Shown: positions 6,160 to 7,706 of the stretch, piece after piece | Layout of the letters: the number at the start of each line of letters is the position of its first letter | How positions within the stretch are numbered: position 1 is the stretch's first letter | Source: Gammaproteobacteria bacterium | Lineage (GTDB): Bacteria > Pseudomonadota > Gammaproteobacteria > Burkholderiales > Burkholderiaceae_C | Direction of reading: 5' to 3' | Assembly: GCA_018903185.1 (NCBI GenBank) | Contig: JAHIQV010000461.1 | Coordinates: 1 to 7,706, forward strand | Length of the DNA stretch: 7,706 nt | The notes under the pieces: model-generated | What the model was told of the DNA's origin: nothing | What the model saw: the letters and a program-made list of their open reading frames with translations, nothing else | Databases searched by the model: none | Position numbers and translations under genes: made by a program

Positions 6160-6288
6160 TTAAGGCACCCACGCCGGAGCTAAGGTTTGAGACGAGAGGG
6201 GGATTTGGTTCCAGGGCACCGCGGAACCGGCTTTGCCGGGCCGCCAGTGCCGCCCCCTGGGGGGTGACGGCGAAGCCGGCGCGGGGGG
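6081..6288. terminator. Long inverted repeat between convergent genes, possible bidirectional termination or mRNA 3'-end structure
   Basis: Perfect 38-bp arms (6081-6118 and 6251-6288) are followed inward by near-identical 20-bp arms (6127-6146 and 6223-6242, one mismatch), with a 76-bp loop between the inner arms. Read-through transcripts from either side could fold into a very stable stem. There is no U-tract, so factor-independent termination is not directly supported; the role is inferred from position. Confidence 0.4.
6211..6288 (-). repeat. GC-rich mosaic palindromic repeat, copy D (after dolP)
   Basis: It lies on the minus strand, starting 3 nt after the dolP stop (6292-6294). Read on that strand it has the same order of parts as copies A-C: C-run, GCGCCGGCTTCGCCGTCA, a C-run/G-run hairpin, GGCCCGGCAAAGCCGGTTCC, then a CTGG end. 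It faces copy C. Confidence 0.8.
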
Positions 6289-6291
6289 AGC

Positions 6292-6906
6292 CTATTTCAT
6301 CCGGGCCAGCTCTTCTTCGCTGATGATTTCGAACAAACGGACCACGCGTTGCGCGCCCTTGGTCGTGCGCGCCACTTCGGTGGCCTGATCGGCTTCGCGC
6401 TGGGTCACACGGCCCATCAGGAACACCGAACCACGTTCGCTCACCACCTTGAAGGAGTTGGTCGAGAGGTTCTTGGCATCCACCAGACCGGCCTTCACAC
6501 GCCCCGTCAGCAGCGTGTCTTCGGCCTTTTCCCTGAACGTGGGACTGTTGGTGATCTCCAGCTCGTTGAACACCGACGCCACATTGTCCGTCTTGCTGAC
6601 AGTCTCGCTCGCCAGGGCCTTGTCGCGCTCGTTGGCAACCTCGCCGGTCAACAGCACGCGGCGGTTGTAGCTGGTCACACTGATGCGGGCGCGGCTGCCC
6701 ATCTGCTCGCGCAGGTGGCTGGCGGCGCGCAGTTCAATGCCCTGATCGTCCAGTTGGGCCCCGGAGCTGCGCCGGTCGGTGGCCACGACGGCACCGGTCA
6801 AGGCCCCACCCACCATCAATGGTGCGCAGGCGGACACGGTGGCCGCGAGCGCGGCCACACCCAGGATGCTGGCCGCCAGACGGCCGGTCGACGAGAAACG
6901 TTTCAT
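6292..6906 (-). CDS. dolP: Dual BON-domain outer-membrane lipoprotein DolP (YraP family)
   Basis: 204 residues (E. coli DolP: 191). A lipoprotein signal peptide (1-26) ends at lipobox VSAC with lipidated C27. Residue 28 is Ala, not Asp, consistent with sorting to the outer membrane. Two BON domains follow: roughly 51-119 (QLDDQGIELRA, then RISVTSYNRRVLLTGEV) and 129-196 (EDTLLTGRVKAGL, then FKVVSERGSVFLMGRVTQREADQA). These match DolP closely in order and motif. DolP binds anionic phospholipid and supports outer-membrane integrity; that role is taken from the enterobacterial protein. The start is supported by a strong AGGAGA site, and the ATG overlaps the diaA stop as ATGA, so translation is probably coupled. 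The extra length is mainly the C-terminal tail ISEEELARMK. Confidence 0.93.
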   Translation of the reverse strand: MKRFSSTGRLAASILGVAALAATVSACAPLMVGGALTGAVVATDRRSSGAQLDDQGIELRAASHLREQMGSRARISVTSYNRRVLLTGEVANERDKALASETVSKTDNVASVFNELEITNSPTFREKAEDTLLTGRVKAGLVDAKNLSTNSFKVVSERGSVFLMGRVTQREADQATEVARTTKGAQRVVRLFEIISEEELARMK

Positions 6907-7523
6907 GCGAGGTTCTCCTGTTCGTTGATCAAGGTGTCAGGCAGGCCCAGCAACTGGGCGTCCACGCCGTCACAGATGCAGTGCAACACCAGGTGCTGCA
7001 CTTCCAGAATCCGGGCCGGCAGCTCATGCGGCACGCACACGTGCACATCGGTATCGCGCAACAGCTGCGCCAGGCGACCACCGCGCGCGCCCGTGAGCGC
7101 CACCACCGACATGTCGCGTTCGTGTGCCGCTTCAATGGCCGCGATCATGTTGGCCGAATTGCCGGTGGTGGACAGTGCCAGCAGCACATCCCCCGCCTGA
7201 CCCAGGGCCCGCACCTGACGGGCAAAGATCGAGCGGGCGTCAAAATCGTTAGCGATACCGGTCAGCACCGCCGCATCGGCCGACAGCGAAAACGCCGCCA
7301 GCTCGGGGCGCTCGCGGTCGTACCGACCCACAAAGCTGGCCGCAAAGTGCTGGGCAGCCGCGGCCGAGGGCCCGTTGCCGCAGCTCAACACCTTGCCCCC
7401 GCCGGTCACGCACGCCAGCACCGCGCCAATGGCCGCCTCCACCACCGGTGCGAGCGACTGCGCGCACTGGTATTTCAGGTCGGCGCTGTCGATGAACTGT
7501 TGTTGTATCCGTTGCAAGAGCAT
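6903..7523 (-). CDS. diaA: SIS-domain protein, DiaA-type DnaA initiator-associating factor
   Basis: 206 residues (E. coli DiaA: 196), one SIS domain. Conserved marks are GNGPSAAAAQHFAASFVGRY (49-68), a nucleotide-sugar-type loop LSTTGNS (117-123), QVRALGQAGDVLLA (103-116) and the helix ARILEVQHLVLHCICD (170-185). In phosphoheptose isomerase GmhA the AAQHFAAEL helix carries a catalytic Glu; here that position is Ser63, as in DiaA, which argues against isomerase activity. DiaA is a tetramer that binds DnaA and promotes timely, orderly loading at oriC. Its position between yraN and dolP is the DiaA context, not an LPS heptose cluster. The start at 7523 lies 27 nt after the yraN stop and has no clear ribosome site. 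Databases often call such genes gmhA. Confidence 0.9.
   Translation of the reverse strand: MLLQRIQQQFIDSADLKYQCAQSLAPVVEAAIGAVLACVTGGGKVLSCGNGPSAAAAQHFAASFVGRYDRERPELAAFSLSADAAVLTGIANDFDARSIFARQVRALGQAGDVLLALSTTGNSANMIAAIEAAHERDMSVVALTGARGGRLAQLLRDTDVHVCVPHELPARILEVQHLVLHCICDGVDAQLLGLPDTLINEQENLA
6914..6919 (-). promoter_or_regulatory. Ribosome binding site of dolP
   Basis: AGGAGA on the minus strand, 7 nt before the ATG at 6906, lying inside the 3' end of diaA. It is the strongest Shine-Dalgarno match in the window. Confidence 0.75.
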
Positions 7524-7550
7524 GAGGGGATCATAGCGGTGGGTGAAGTA

Positions 7551-7706
7551 TCAAAAGGTTGCGCTCGCATCAAATGCCGCGCGATGCCATTCGAGGTGCG
7601 CCGACGCGGCGCCGTCGCCTTCCGGGGCACCCTTGCGCCCCTGGATCAGCACCACATCGAAGCGGCATGGGGGTTCTGAGCCAAGCCGCAGCAAAAAGTG
7701 CCGCGC
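7551..7706 (-). CDS. yraN: YraN/UPF0102 family protein, C-terminal 51 residues (N-terminus beyond window edge)
   Basis: The frame is open from the right edge to TGA at 7551-7553. The 51 visible residues start ARHFLLRL, continue PPCRFDVVLIQG (12-23) and end LEWHRAAFDASATF. The CRFDVV motif followed by a short variable loop and an E-W-x-x-x-AF end is the C-terminal signature of YraN (UPF0102), a small protein (about 120-130 residues) with a predicted PD-(D/E)XK nuclease-like fold. Its active-site part is outside the window. It is the upstream neighbour of diaA on the same strand, matching the conserved yraN-diaA-dolP order. The role in the cell is not established. Confidence 0.88.
   Translation of the reverse strand, partial: ARHFLLRLGSEPPCRFDVVLIQGRKGAPEGDGAASAHLEWHRAAFDASATF

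Noticed and set aside
5192..6172. Long minus-strand open frame (326 codons) opposite the dehydrogenase gene
   Set aside because: It is a shadow of a well-conserved dehydrogenase gene, crosses repeat copy C, and has no recognisable domain.
6349..7679. Plus-strand frames opposite dolP, diaA and yraN
   Set aside because: They are shadows of three genes whose order and motifs are conserved.

Overview
The window is GC-rich and has the gene content and order expected of a betaproteobacterium, most likely Burkholderiales/Comamonadaceae. The evidence is yggS divergent from pilT-pilU, a yraN-diaA-dolP block, and dispersed C/G-run plus GGCCCGGC-AAA-GCCGG intergenic repeats of a kind I associate with that family. 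This assignment is inferred from gene content and codon style, not from a marker gene.

Left part (1-2586, minus strand). Reading right to left come yggS (PLP homeostasis protein), a small Roadblock/LC7-like protein, and then a gene that leaves the window at position 1. Translated by hand from an ATG at 1331, that last gene is open for 443 codons. It encodes an ABC-type ATPase domain joined by an Ala/Pro-rich linker to the start of a VHZ/DUSP23-like dual-specificity phosphatase domain. This fusion, coupled to a roadblock protein, is the most unusual item in the window.

Middle part (2624-6079, plus strand). pilT and pilU, the two type IV pilus retraction ATPases, are followed by a beta-hydroxyacid dehydrogenase of the glyoxylate/succinic-semialdehyde reductase or 3-hydroxyisobutyrate dehydrogenase type. 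yggS and pilT are divergent, with 37 bp between their start codons.

Right part (6292-7706, minus strand). The end of yraN (cut by the window edge), diaA and dolP form a tight operon. diaA and dolP overlap by ATGA. This order matches the enterobacterial yraN-diaA-dolP block and links replication-initiation control with an outer-membrane BON lipoprotein.

Repeats. Four copies of a mosaic GC-rich palindromic element lie directly after the stop codons of pilT, pilU, the dehydrogenase gene and dolP, each in the same orientation as the gene it follows. The last two face each other between convergent genes and contain a perfect 38-bp inverted repeat. I saw no tRNA, rRNA, CRISPR array, insertion sequence or integrase. 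No gene-free stretch exceeds about 215 bp.
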